Source of the DNA: UBA4660 sp034408895
Lineage (GTDB): Bacteria; Bacteroidota; Bacteroidia; Flavobacteriales_D; Sanyastnellaceae
Assembly (NCBI GenBank): GCA_034408895.1
Contig: JAWXCI010000010.1
Span: forward strand, 14,975 to 78,974
Direction of reading: 5' to 3'
DNA: 64,000 bases
This document shows positions 25,818 through 34,390 of the stretch, piece after piece. The notes beneath the pieces were generated by a model. That model worked only from the letters and a program-made list of their open reading frames with translations, was not told the DNA's origin and searched no databases. Position numbers and translations under genes: made by a program. Numbering within the stretch: the stretch's first letter is position 1; every line of letters begins with the position of its first letter.

Positions 25818-26149
25818 CCGGCTTCGCCTTTTTCACAATACTTTCTTCTACTGCAATGTTGAGTTGCGGTAATTCAGGTGCTACTCCGGGTGCTAACTCA
25901 GTTTCAACGACTGATCCCGCAATGGTGAAAAAACTCTTCCTTGCCAAATGTGCCATCTGTCATGGTGATGATGGCAGGCTGGGTTACAACAATTCAAAAG
26001 ACCTAACTGTTAGCATACTCACCCGTGATGAAATAATTGCACTGGTGAAAACCGGGAAAAACACAATGCCTCCACATGAAAATATTTTGTCGCAGGAGCA
26101 GATTGAAGCCCTTACCGATTTCACCCTTCAACTTCGCGTAAAACCATAA
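25775..26149 (+). CDS. mono-haem cytochrome c lipoprotein
   Basis: A 124-residue exported cytochrome c. The signal ends in TAMLSC, a lipobox, so the mature protein is expected to be lipid-anchored. The haem-binding CAICH motif is followed by GDDGRLGYN and, in the C-terminal third, by KNTMPPHENILS, which supplies the axial Met of class I cytochromes. It overlaps the membrane cytochrome gene by 43 bp and precedes hflX by only a few bases. Together the pair may shuttle electrons toward a terminal oxidase; the partner is not proven. Confidence 0.85.
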   Translation: MALQSKWHRQGLVLTGFAFFTILSSTAMLSCGNSGATPGANSVSTTDPAMVKKLFLAKCAICHGDDGRLGYNNSKDLTVSILTRDEIIALVKTGKNTMPPHENILSQEQIEALTDFTLQLRVKP

Positions 26150-26162
26150 CGTGAAAGCAAAA

Positions 26163-27374
26163 ATGATTGATACTGCGAAGAAGCAAGAGACATGCATTTT
26201 GGTGGGGCTTGTTACCCGCAACCAAAACCGCGATCAACTCAACGAGTACCTGGATGAATTGGAATTTCTTGCTGAAACGGCCCAGGCGAAATGCCTGAAA
26301 CGTTTCATCCAATCACTCGATCATGCCGATTCAAAAACTTTTGTGGGTTCAGGAAAACTCCAGGAGATAAAACTTTTTGTTGACGAATTAAAAGTTGACC
26401 TCATCATTTTCGATGATGAACTTTCGCCTGCACAACTCCGCAATCTTGAAAAGTCTTTCAACCCCGATGGTGCGTTGGGCAGAAATGTGAAAGTGCTCGA
26501 CCGAAATAATTTGATTCTTGACATTTTCGCCAGCAGGGCACGCACTGCAAACTCAAAAACACAAGTGGAGCTTGCACAATACGAATACATGCTTCCGCGG
26601 CTAACTCGAATGTGGACTCACTTGGAAAAACAACGGGGAGGAATCGGAATGCGTGGACCGGGCGAACAGGAAATTGAAACAGACAAGCGCATAGTGCGCG
26701 ACCGTATCGTATTGCTTAAAGAGGAATTGAAGACCATTGACAAGCAGAAAATAACACAGCGTGGCAATAGAGGACCTATGGTGCGCGTAGCACTGGTGGG
26801 CTACACCAATGTGGGCAAAAGCACATTGATGAATCTTCTTTCTAAGAGCGATGTGTTTGCTGAGAACAAACTTTTTGCAACGCTGGACACGACAGTGCGC
26901 AAAGTTGTTCTGCAAAACCTTCCCTTTCTGCTTTCCGATACTGTTGGGTTTATACGCAAACTTCCGCACCAACTTATCGATTCGTTCAAATCCACATTGG
27001 ACGAAACCCGCGAGTCGGATTTGTTGCTCCATGTGGTGGATATTTCTCATCCGGCTTTTGAAGATCACTACACCATTGTGAATGAAACGCTGCGTGAAAT
27101 TGGAAGCGGTGATAAACCAACTATCCTAGTGTTCAATAAAATTGATGCATTCAAACATGTGCAGAAAGATGAAGATGATCTCACTCCATCAACCAGGGAA
27201 AACATATCGCTCGAGGACTGGCAACAAACGTGGATGTCGCGTATGGATGCACGCGATGTCATTTTCATTTCAGCGGTGAAAAAAACAAACCTGGATAACC
27301 TGCGCGAAATGCTTTACGAACGCGTAAAGGAGATTCATATCAAGCGATATCCGCACAAGCTCTTTTTGTATTAA
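26163..27374 (+). CDS. hflX: GTPase HflX
   Basis: Ribosome-associated GTPase that splits stalled or stressed 70S ribosomes. Full length at 403 residues from ATG 26163 (a GTG at 26151 is the alternative). The glycine-rich HflX domain contains GGIGMRGPGEQEIETD before the G domain. G1 is GYTNVGKST, G3 is DTVGF, and the family-specific RKLPHQLIDSFKSTLDE follows. NKID is G4. The gene follows the cytochrome c gene within 15 bp, so it may share its transcript. Confidence 0.95.
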   Translation: MIDTAKKQETCILVGLVTRNQNRDQLNEYLDELEFLAETAQAKCLKRFIQSLDHADSKTFVGSGKLQEIKLFVDELKVDLIIFDDELSPAQLRNLEKSFNPDGALGRNVKVLDRNNLILDIFASRARTANSKTQVELAQYEYMLPRLTRMWTHLEKQRGGIGMRGPGEQEIETDKRIVRDRIVLLKEELKTIDKQKITQRGNRGPMVRVALVGYTNVGKSTLMNLLSKSDVFAENKLFATLDTTVRKVVLQNLPFLLSDTVGFIRKLPHQLIDSFKSTLDETRESDLLLHVVDISHPAFEDHYTIVNETLREIGSGDKPTILVFNKIDAFKHVQKDEDDLTPSTRENISLEDWQQTWMSRMDARDVIFISAVKKTNLDNLREMLYERVKEIHIKRYPHKLFLY

Positions 27375-27425
27375 GCAACGAATTGTTGGCGTTTAGCATC
27401 TTAGTTCAAACTCAAATTATTCCTT

Positions 27426-28274
27426 ATGAAAACAAGATTGCTCATTTCATTTTTTCTGTTCTCACTTCACTTGAACTCCCAGGTCTACGTACCTCTTATC
27501 AATGAAAACAATACCTGGCAAGTTGAAATTATTGGCTGGACTACCAACAATTTCACTTACTGGTTTGAAGGCGACACGATGATGGATGGAATGACATTCA
27601 AGAAATTGGTTTACGAACAGTTGGGGCAGGCAGGGGAATCTGTTTATGGCTTCATGCGCGAGGACGAAGTCGAGGAAAAAATTTATGCCAGGTATGCCAC
27701 AACGCCCGAGGAATTGTTTTATGATATGGGCGCTGAGTTGAACGAAGTTGTGACCATCTATCCAGCCGGTTTTGCGGAAACGGATACTGTTAACGTAGTG
27801 GAAACTGAAATGGTGGGTGGAACTGAACGCAGGGAAATCCAATTCAACAAAGGCTGGTGGACCGATGAGTGGGTGGTGGGTATGGGATCAACTCAAGGGC
27901 TGATAAATCCTTGGCAGAGTTATTCCGATTTTGATCCACGACTCACTTGTTTTTACGAAGGCAATGACCTGGCTTGGGACAATCCCATGGATGAAACCAA
28001 CTGTGGTCTTTACCTCAACATTGCAGAAACACCGGAGCATTCAATGGCAATTTGGCCTAATCCTGTGCGCAATGAGATGCTGATCCAACGAGAAACACGG
28101 CATGATTGCAAACTTGAAATACTATCGTTAACGGGTGATGCTGTTATTCAAAAACAACTCACTGGATTTGTGAATCAAGTTGACGTTTCCAATCTTGCTG
28201 AAGGAATCTACTTCGTTCGGATAAATGAGAACAACAATGTGGTGGTAACAAAAAAAGTGGTGATTGTGAAGTAG
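27426..28274 (+). CDS. secreted protein with T9SS type A sorting domain
   Basis: A 282-residue exported protein: an N-terminal signal peptide (MKTRLLISFFLFSLHLNSQ), a beta-rich body of about 190 residues with no recognised family (tryptophan-rich, opening NNTWQVEIIGWTTNN), and a C-terminal type A sorting domain (MAIWPNPVRNEMLIQ, then LEILSLTGDAV, LAEGIYFVRI, KKVVIVK). The sorting domain would be cleaved after outer-membrane passage. It converges with the BNR gene, with only five bases between the stops. Confidence 0.85.
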   Translation: MKTRLLISFFLFSLHLNSQVYVPLINENNTWQVEIIGWTTNNFTYWFEGDTMMDGMTFKKLVYEQLGQAGESVYGFMREDEVEEKIYARYATTPEELFYDMGAELNEVVTIYPAGFAETDTVNVVETEMVGGTERREIQFNKGWWTDEWVVGMGSTQGLINPWQSYSDFDPRLTCFYEGNDLAWDNPMDETNCGLYLNIAETPEHSMAIWPNPVRNEMLIQRETRHDCKLEILSLTGDAVIQKQLTGFVNQVDVSNLAEGIYFVRINENNNVVVTKKVVIVK

Positions 28275-28279
28275 AAAAT

Positions 28280-31066
28280 TTACTTCCGTACCACCTTGCC
28301 GTTTTCCACCTTATCACCCAATTGCATCCGCCACAAGTAAGTTCCTTTTGGCAACGCTGCTTCCGGCTTCCACTTTCTGGAATTTTTTGCGGCTGGTAGC
28401 TGTGAAGAAATTATTTCATCAATTTTATTTCCAGCCACATCAAAAATTTCCAGTTGAACGTGCGTTGCTGATGCCAGTGTAAAATTGAATTCAACTTCGA
28501 TGGTAAATGGATTTGGAAACGCACTGACTGTTGCAATCGGATTCGTGCTCTGTGCAATTCTTACCGCATCAACCGGTGTGAGACTTCCTGAATAAATGCC
28601 GTTGCCATGTGTTCCCACAGCGATGGTTCCGTCAAATGGTCGCGCTGTAACCATGTTCACTACCACATTTCCAATGGTGTTATCACCTTCCATTTGCCAA
28701 ACTGTGCTTTCACCATCGAGAAGTTCCGTGGAAAAAAGTCCTGCACTTGTTGCAGCAAAATAAACGGGAGGATCGCTTGGATAAATTTCAACCCAATACA
28801 CTCCCGGACCGGCACCGCTCCCATCGGTGTTTTCTTCGAGGTTGCCGCTTACATCAACCCATGATGTACCATTATCCGAAGTATGAAAAATGCTTGGGAT
28901 GGAATAGTTCGAGAAACTGCAAATGGCTTCGTTTGGATCAAGATCATTCATTGTAACACAACTCAACCAGGCGCTTTCAGGAAAATTATCACCGGTAATT
29001 TCAGTTCGCACAGGTGTTTCTCCGAAACAATCATCAAGCCTCCACATGCGCCCTGCTGTGGAACCGTAAAAGATGATGTTGGTATTTGAATACGCTTTGT
29101 CAAGGCAGGAAATACTTCCTGCAGAAGCGGGTATAATGCTCTCCCCCAAGTTGTCCCAGTAATCATTGTCCAGCGCATCGTAGTAGTTATCATTTACCAC
29201 AATATCGCTAACGTTGGGCATCCACCAAATGGTTTTATTGCCGGCTATGTACAGGTCGTTGCTGCTCCATGGATCGAGTATCAGCGGATTGATGAAAAGT
29301 GCAGATGGACCCACCTGCGGATCTATGCGTGCAGTATTGGTAAGTATTCCTTCAGCGTCTATTTCTTTCTTATACATGCGCCCGAGCTGTGATGAGGTGA
29401 TGATAAATTCTCTTCCAAAAGGCAAAGCTCCGAATGCACCATCATCGGCATGAACTTCTTTCCATGCTCCTGTTTCATCTTCGCTGTGCGTGAGCCAGGT
29501 TCCGTTGTCCTGCATACCACCAAAAACAAAATCGCTTTCGCTCAATCCTTGTTCAAGATGTGTAGTGTAAAACTGAGTGGTCACATATCCATTGTTCAGC
29601 ACTTCCCATTGCACACTGTCGGCCATGCAATCATCAGTGCGATATACACCACCGTCATTAAAGTTGTACATCACATCAGGATTGGATGGCAAAAACAAAA
29701 AGCCATGTTCATCGCTGTGATGGTTGGGATAGTTATAATCTTTCGGGTCGTCAACGTTGCAACGATAACCACCAATCCAATCGTTGAGGTCGGTTGCAAA
29801 AGCATCGGGTGCACGATGAACGTTGGTTCCACCAATGAATAAAACATCATCCGTTGGGTGATGTGCAATGCACAAATCATAACTGTTTTGGGAGCGAAAA
29901 GTTCTGAATTCAAAAGGAGATCCCAGGTCGAGTTCACAGGTTTCATCAGGAAGATTTTCCGAACGGTTTTCCCAATTACCACCGGTTCCGTTTCCATCAT
30001 CGCTTATGTAAGTGTATTTGTAAATGGTGTGGCCGAGAAAATTTTCAGTGTTATTCATTTCGCTGAGGAAGTACACTTCGTTTTCATTTTGAGGATTGAA
30101 ACACATCACAGTTCTGCGCTGATAATTGAATTCATCGGGCGAGATATCTGTCCAGTCAGTTCCGTTTACTGAGCGGAAAATTCCACCGGGATTGCCTCCG
30201 TTCGAAAATGAAAGTGTTGCATAAAGCACTCCCAATGGTGTAATCATTACATCTGTAAATACGGAACCTCCTGCATCGAAGCCCAGCACCTGCTCCCAGG
30301 TATCACCTGCATCTTCGCTACGGATAATGCCGTTGTAAACTGCTGCATAAATCACATCGTTCACTATATCGGTATGGTCGAGCACCATGTTCCAGATGTA
30401 ATCATAACTGCCGCTCACCAAAATTTCTTCGGGTGTTGCGCTGGCAGTGCTTTCAAGTTGTTCCCATGTTTGTCCGCTATCATCACTCCTGAAAATTCCA
30501 TCTCCACTCAAAAGGGAAGTGAATGAAGTTCCGCTCACCACCCCGTAAAATTCTTCACCGGTTCCGTAATACCATTCATCTTCATGCCCTGGGCGTTTGT
30601 CCTGCACCACACAACTTGCGCTGTGCAATTGCAGCGGTGCGGTGGTTATTTCCCAAGACTGGCCGCCATCTTCGCTTCGCCACATTCCACCCGTCACTGC
30701 TCCTGCCATCAAAATGTTTTCGTTGGTAATGTCAAGAGCGAATGCTCGCGTGCGTCCGCCTTTGTTAAATGGGCCACGACCCGTCCAGTTCACATCGCGG
30801 TTGTTATTTTTTGGAAGGCGTGATGCAAACTGCACCGAGCGTGATTTGATATCGCGTTCAACAATTCCGGTTTCCGGATTTCGCTGGCGGAGGTATTGGT
30901 AGTACTTGCGGCTATTTGGATTCAGGCCGGAGCCTTCTTCGTGAGGAGTTCCGGGTTTGAAGTTGAGCGAAGCGAGATCCTGATGCATCGTGCTTGAATT
31001 CCTTGTGATGAGGATTCCACCCACAATGGCAGCAGAAGCAAGTGCAATGACAATTGTACTTTTCAT
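28280..31066 (-). CDS. large BNR/sortilin-like propeller protein with T9SS type A sorting domain
   Basis: Secreted protein of 928 residues. The N-terminal hydrophobic segment is followed by GPFNKGGRTRAFALD and a set of Asp-box/BNR repeats: MWRSEDGGQSWE, IFRSDDSGQTWE, IIRSEDAGDTWE, and a late SDNGTSWVDV. These are arranged as in VPS10/sortilin-type beta-propellers. Such proteins are seen in Bacteroidota as glycan-binding, peptidase-associated or structural cargo; no catalytic residues are apparent. The C-terminus (VSAFPNPFTIEVEFNF, LEIFDVAGNKID, LPKGTYLWRM) is the type A sorting domain. It runs convergently to the small T9SS gene. Confidence 0.87.
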   Translation of the reverse strand: MKSTIVIALASAAIVGGILITRNSSTMHQDLASLNFKPGTPHEEGSGLNPNSRKYYQYLRQRNPETGIVERDIKSRSVQFASRLPKNNNRDVNWTGRGPFNKGGRTRAFALDITNENILMAGAVTGGMWRSEDGGQSWEITTAPLQLHSASCVVQDKRPGHEDEWYYGTGEEFYGVVSGTSFTSLLSGDGIFRSDDSGQTWEQLESTASATPEEILVSGSYDYIWNMVLDHTDIVNDVIYAAVYNGIIRSEDAGDTWEQVLGFDAGGSVFTDVMITPLGVLYATLSFSNGGNPGGIFRSVNGTDWTDISPDEFNYQRRTVMCFNPQNENEVYFLSEMNNTENFLGHTIYKYTYISDDGNGTGGNWENRSENLPDETCELDLGSPFEFRTFRSQNSYDLCIAHHPTDDVLFIGGTNVHRAPDAFATDLNDWIGGYRCNVDDPKDYNYPNHHSDEHGFLFLPSNPDVMYNFNDGGVYRTDDCMADSVQWEVLNNGYVTTQFYTTHLEQGLSESDFVFGGMQDNGTWLTHSEDETGAWKEVHADDGAFGALPFGREFIITSSQLGRMYKKEIDAEGILTNTARIDPQVGPSALFINPLILDPWSSNDLYIAGNKTIWWMPNVSDIVVNDNYYDALDNDYWDNLGESIIPASAGSISCLDKAYSNTNIIFYGSTAGRMWRLDDCFGETPVRTEITGDNFPESAWLSCVTMNDLDPNEAICSFSNYSIPSIFHTSDNGTSWVDVSGNLEENTDGSGAGPGVYWVEIYPSDPPVYFAATSAGLFSTELLDGESTVWQMEGDNTIGNVVVNMVTARPFDGTIAVGTHGNGIYSGSLTPVDAVRIAQSTNPIATVSAFPNPFTIEVEFNFTLASATHVQLEIFDVAGNKIDEIISSQLPAAKNSRKWKPEAALPKGTYLWRMQLGDKVENGKVVRK

Positions 31067-31124
31067 TTGACGAAAATGTTTTTGATTTGGCCGAAAGTTA
31101 ATTGGCTGTTTGAAAATTTGAAAA

Positions 31125-31646
31125 ATGAAATCCCTTCACACTCTTTCTGTTTTTGCATTGATATGCCCGTTGTGTATTTTGATTGCACTGCTCATGGCGT
31201 TCATTGAAGTTTCCGCAAACGATTCTAATGACATTGAATTCCTCCTCGTTTTTGGAGGCATTGCTTTGCTGTCATTGCTACAGGTTATCTACACCATTAG
31301 CACAAGACGCTTTCTTCAACTTAAGTTATACAGGCAAGAAATTATTGCGCTTGACGATTTTATAGTCCAGGAAATGGATGTGGATTCAAAACTTGTTTCT
31401 TCCAATGTCATCATGAAAATTTTCTGCATCCTGTGTTCACTGGGTTTGTGCCTGTTCGCTGTGGCATTCTCCTATTTCTTGTATATGGAAGGTCGTGGAT
31501 TGCTGCGACAACTTACACGGTTCAATCAAATGCAAGAAACCGTTGTGCTCTGGATGATGCTCTTCGCCTATCTCGCCTCGGTTCCAACCATCATTTACAA
31601 CATCAGGACGCTTACCATGAAGTGGATAATGGAAAAAGCGGAATGA
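31125..31646 (+). CDS. four-helix membrane protein of unknown function
   Basis: A 173-residue protein with four predicted membrane helices (about 7-27, 38-57, 93-117 and 138-158) and a cytosolic loop rich in charged residues between helices two and three (RRFLQLKLYRQEIIALDDFIVQEMDVDSK). No family is recognised. It diverges from the BNR gene, and the 58 bp between them must hold both promoters. Confidence 0.6.
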   Translation: MKSLHTLSVFALICPLCILIALLMAFIEVSANDSNDIEFLLVFGGIALLSLLQVIYTISTRRFLQLKLYRQEIIALDDFIVQEMDVDSKLVSSNVIMKIFCILCSLGLCLFAVAFSYFLYMEGRGLLRQLTRFNQMQETVVLWMMLFAYLASVPTIIYNIRTLTMKWIMEKAE

Positions 31647-31856
31647 AGTTTTAAAGTACTGTGCATATTTCAATCTGGTCTATTGGTTTTCCTTCGGATT
31701 GTTTTACCTATTCGCATTGGAGGTTCTCTCCAATAAATCTAACTAGCCTTCGTTGACCCGATAATCTTCAATATCTCTAATGTGCAAAACCTCTGGCCCC
31801 AGCATCACCTCACCACCATTCATACAAATACTTTTGAACCCGATTCAAAACCAGCA
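31647..31856. other. intergenic region before the MORN-type repeat gene
   Basis: No gene is seen. TACTTTTG at 31829-31836 matches TAnnTTTG and lies 20 bases before the ATG of the next gene, but no TTG is found at the expected -33 distance. Confidence 0.35.
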
Positions 31857-33587
31857 ATGAAATTCAAGAATTTTCCATTTTCCATTTTCCATTTTCTATT
31901 GGTGTGGCTTACTGCCTCCTGCTTCTTGCCAACTTTCAGCAACGCCCAGCAACAGGAATACAAAGACTTTCATGACAACGGCCAACTGCGCACCGAAGGC
32001 CAATACGAACGTGGTGTGGAGCATGGCAAATGGAAATTCTATTTCCCCGATGGTGTGTTGGAGGAAGAAGCGAATTACTATATGGGAAGGCTTCATGGTT
32101 CAGTAAGAAAATTTCATGCGAATGGCAAGCCCATGATTGAAGGCTATTTCAAATGGGGTAGGCAGGACAGTGTGATGCGGGCCTTTTCAGGCAAAGGAGT
32201 AACGCTCGAATCAGGCTATTACAATGATGGATTGAAGACAGGTCGCTGGAATTATTTCCATGCGGAAGGTGACACTCTGATGGTGGAAGAGTATCGCGAC
32301 ACTGTGATGTACCTCTGGAGTTTTTATGGCCGCGATAAAGAATCGCATGTGAAAGACGGCAATGGGAAAGTGCTGGAGAAAAATGCTGCAGGCAAGATGA
32401 TAAGGCTGACCACATACGTTACCGGACTTCGTGATGGCGAGTACACCGAGCGCTATCCCGATGGTACAATTCAGACTTCTGGTCAGTATATGCATGGACT
32501 TCGCAACGGTATGTGGATTGAAAACTATGCAGCCAGCCTGCCTGCCGCACAGACAGGAAACATCAAAAAGAAAGCTACCTACACATCCGGGGCATTAGAT
32601 GGTTTGTTCGAGGAGTATTCATCAGACGGAAAACCAATTGTCCTCGGCAGTTACTCCATCAACAAAAAGAATGGCTTTTGGACTTGGTACATGGAGGATG
32701 GCAAGAAAGACATGGAGGGAAGTTTTGAAAATGATTTGCAACAGGGCGATTGGATTTATTGGTACGGCAACGGCCAGAAACATTACTTCGGGAAATTCGT
32801 GAATGGAAAGATGGAGGGACGCTGGACCTGGCAATACTTCGAAGGACAAAAATGGAAAGAGGGAAATTTTTCATCAGGAAAGAAAAACGGATTGTGGACT
32901 TCGTGGTTCGAAAATGGAAAGAAGTTGCACGAGGGAAATTATGCGGATGATCTGGAAGAAGGCGTTTGGACATCGTGGTATGAAAACGGTGCGGTACAGG
33001 ACGAGGGTAGCTATCAACAGGGAAAAATGAATGGCAAATGGCAAGGCTGGCACCCGGGCGGAGTTAAACACTATGAAGGCCAATGGACCATTGCAAAACA
33101 AGTATCGGGACTTGCCGCAGCACAAGAGAAATACATGCCAGTGGATGGAGTGAAGTACGAACAAGCAACGGCAGGTGACATAAAAACAGGAGTGTGGAAA
33201 TACTGGAACGAAAAGGGAAGGCAGGAGAGCATGATCACTTACAATAGAGCGGGGGAGATGCATGGCAAAGCGGAGACTTACAATGAAGCTGGTGCTGTCA
33301 CTTCGCGTGGCAGTTATGCACACGGTAAACCCAACGGCAAATGGCAATACTTCCATGCTCACGGTGCTCGTATGCGCGACTGCACTTACAAAAACGGCCA
33401 GCTAAACGGTCCATCGTTTACTTACGATGAACAAGGCAGGCTGATTGAAGAGGCAGGTTACAAAGCCAACAAAATGCATGGCGATTTCAAACGCTACAAC
33501 GACCGCACGGGAAAACTGGAACAACACATGGTTTTCGAAAACGGAAAAATGGTGAAGAATGTGGTGGGGAAACCAGGAGGGCAATAA
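31857..33587 (+). CDS. exported MORN/YwqK-type repeat protein
   Basis: Exported protein of 576 residues. The start is set at ATG 31857, which opens a signal peptide ending near TFSNAQQ; an upstream frame from 31782 would not. The mature part is an array of about twenty short repeats of the form (D/E)GxxxxG.(Y/F)xxGxxxGxWxxWYENGxx, such as KKNGLWTSWFENGKK and LEEGVWTSWYENGAV. These match the MORN variant of the YwqK/toxin-antitoxin-like family. Such repeats form elongated beta-meander solenoids; binding partners are unknown. No T9SS sorting domain is seen at the C-terminus. The signal-peptide coding region carries a heptanucleotide tandem repeat. Confidence 0.85.
   Translation: MKFKNFPFSIFHFLLVWLTASCFLPTFSNAQQQEYKDFHDNGQLRTEGQYERGVEHGKWKFYFPDGVLEEEANYYMGRLHGSVRKFHANGKPMIEGYFKWGRQDSVMRAFSGKGVTLESGYYNDGLKTGRWNYFHAEGDTLMVEEYRDTVMYLWSFYGRDKESHVKDGNGKVLEKNAAGKMIRLTTYVTGLRDGEYTERYPDGTIQTSGQYMHGLRNGMWIENYAASLPAAQTGNIKKKATYTSGALDGLFEEYSSDGKPIVLGSYSINKKNGFWTWYMEDGKKDMEGSFENDLQQGDWIYWYGNGQKHYFGKFVNGKMEGRWTWQYFEGQKWKEGNFSSGKKNGLWTSWFENGKKLHEGNYADDLEEGVWTSWYENGAVQDEGSYQQGKMNGKWQGWHPGGVKHYEGQWTIAKQVSGLAAAQEKYMPVDGVKYEQATAGDIKTGVWKYWNEKGRQESMITYNRAGEMHGKAETYNEAGAVTSRGSYAHGKPNGKWQYFHAHGARMRDCTYKNGQLNGPSFTYDEQGRLIEEAGYKANKMHGDFKRYNDRTGKLEQHMVFENGKMVKNVVGKPGGQ
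31871..31898 (+). repeat. heptanucleotide tandem repeat in a signal-peptide coding region
   Basis: Three perfect copies of TTTTCCA plus a fourth with one change (TTTTCTA) lie 14 bases into the coding region of the MORN-type protein. The unit is not a multiple of three, so gain or loss of a copy would shift the frame. Confidence 0.8.
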
Positions 33588-34260
33588 GCATAGAACAAAG
33601 GGCAATCTATCCGCCACTTCAAATCAGCACAGAGTCACATCGTTCTTCCTACTTCCAACTCCCCACATCTCACCTCCCACATCTCATATCTCAAAAGCTA
33701 TCAGGCGGATTGTTCTTGTGCTTTGGCTCACCGTGCTTGCGTTTTGTCTTGGCACTTACGTTTTGCATCCTGAGTATTTCACTGCGGAATGCATTGCGAA
33801 TTTTCTTGACCGGTTTCGTGGCGGTTTGATGGTGGCGTACATCGTGCTGCACATTCTTCGTGCGTTTACATTGCTGCCAAGCACACCATTAGTTATTGCA
33901 GGAGTGCTTCTTTTTCCGGGACAACCGGCAGGTGTACTTGCCATGTGCGTGACAGGAATTGTTCTCTCTTCTGTTCTTATTTATTACTTCTCCGAATTCC
34001 TCGGGTTTGATAAATACCTGGAAAGAAAAAGTCAGAAGCGCATGAATTACATCCGCACAAAATTGAATCATCCGATGGCTACTGTGTTTGTTGCAGCATG
34101 GGCTTTCTTCCCAATTGTGCCAACAGACCTGTTGAGCTACGCAGCTGGTTCTGTGCGCATGAATTTCTGGCGCTTCATTATCGGGATATTTATCGGAGAA
34201 ACATTGCTATGCGCGATCTATGTGTATGCCGGAGCTGAGTTTTGGGGAAGGATAATTTGA
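33559..34260 (+). CDS. VTT (TVP38/DedA-like) membrane protein
   Basis: Membrane protein with the SNARE-associated/VTT domain found in TVP38, TMEM41/VMP1 and DedA relatives, which are implicated in lipid scrambling. The typical features are the first helix (VLVLWLTVLAFCLGTYV), RAFTLLPSTPLVIAGVLLFPGQPAG, the central FLGFDKYLERK segment, and the late PIVPTDLLSYAAGSVRM. The start is uncertain. An ATG at 33559 overlaps the previous gene by 29 bp and adds a 45-residue leader that looks like translated repeat sequence. A GTG at 33718 begins inside the first helix. The leader is probably not translated as such, and the true start lies between these points. Confidence 0.75.
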   Translation: MWWGNQEGNKHRTKGNLSATSNQHRVTSFFLLPTPHISPPTSHISKAIRRIVLVLWLTVLAFCLGTYVLHPEYFTAECIANFLDRFRGGLMVAYIVLHILRAFTLLPSTPLVIAGVLLFPGQPAGVLAMCVTGIVLSSVLIYYFSEFLGFDKYLERKSQKRMNYIRTKLNHPMATVFVAAWAFFPIVPTDLLSYAAGSVRMNFWRFIIGIFIGETLLCAIYVYAGAEFWGRII

Positions 34261-34390
34261 ACTGGCGTGGACATTTGTCCGTGCCACACGTTCGGAGGAC
34301 TTGCAGTCGGTACGATACGTTCGCCCGACCATGTGCACAGCGTTGTCAGGATTGTTTTCATAACTCTTCATCATAAAAACATGTTCAACA

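Noticed and set aside
34261..34320. Imperfect inverted repeat GGCGTGGAC...GTCCGTGCC after the VTT gene as a terminator
   Set aside because: Two mismatches in a short stem and no following T-run.
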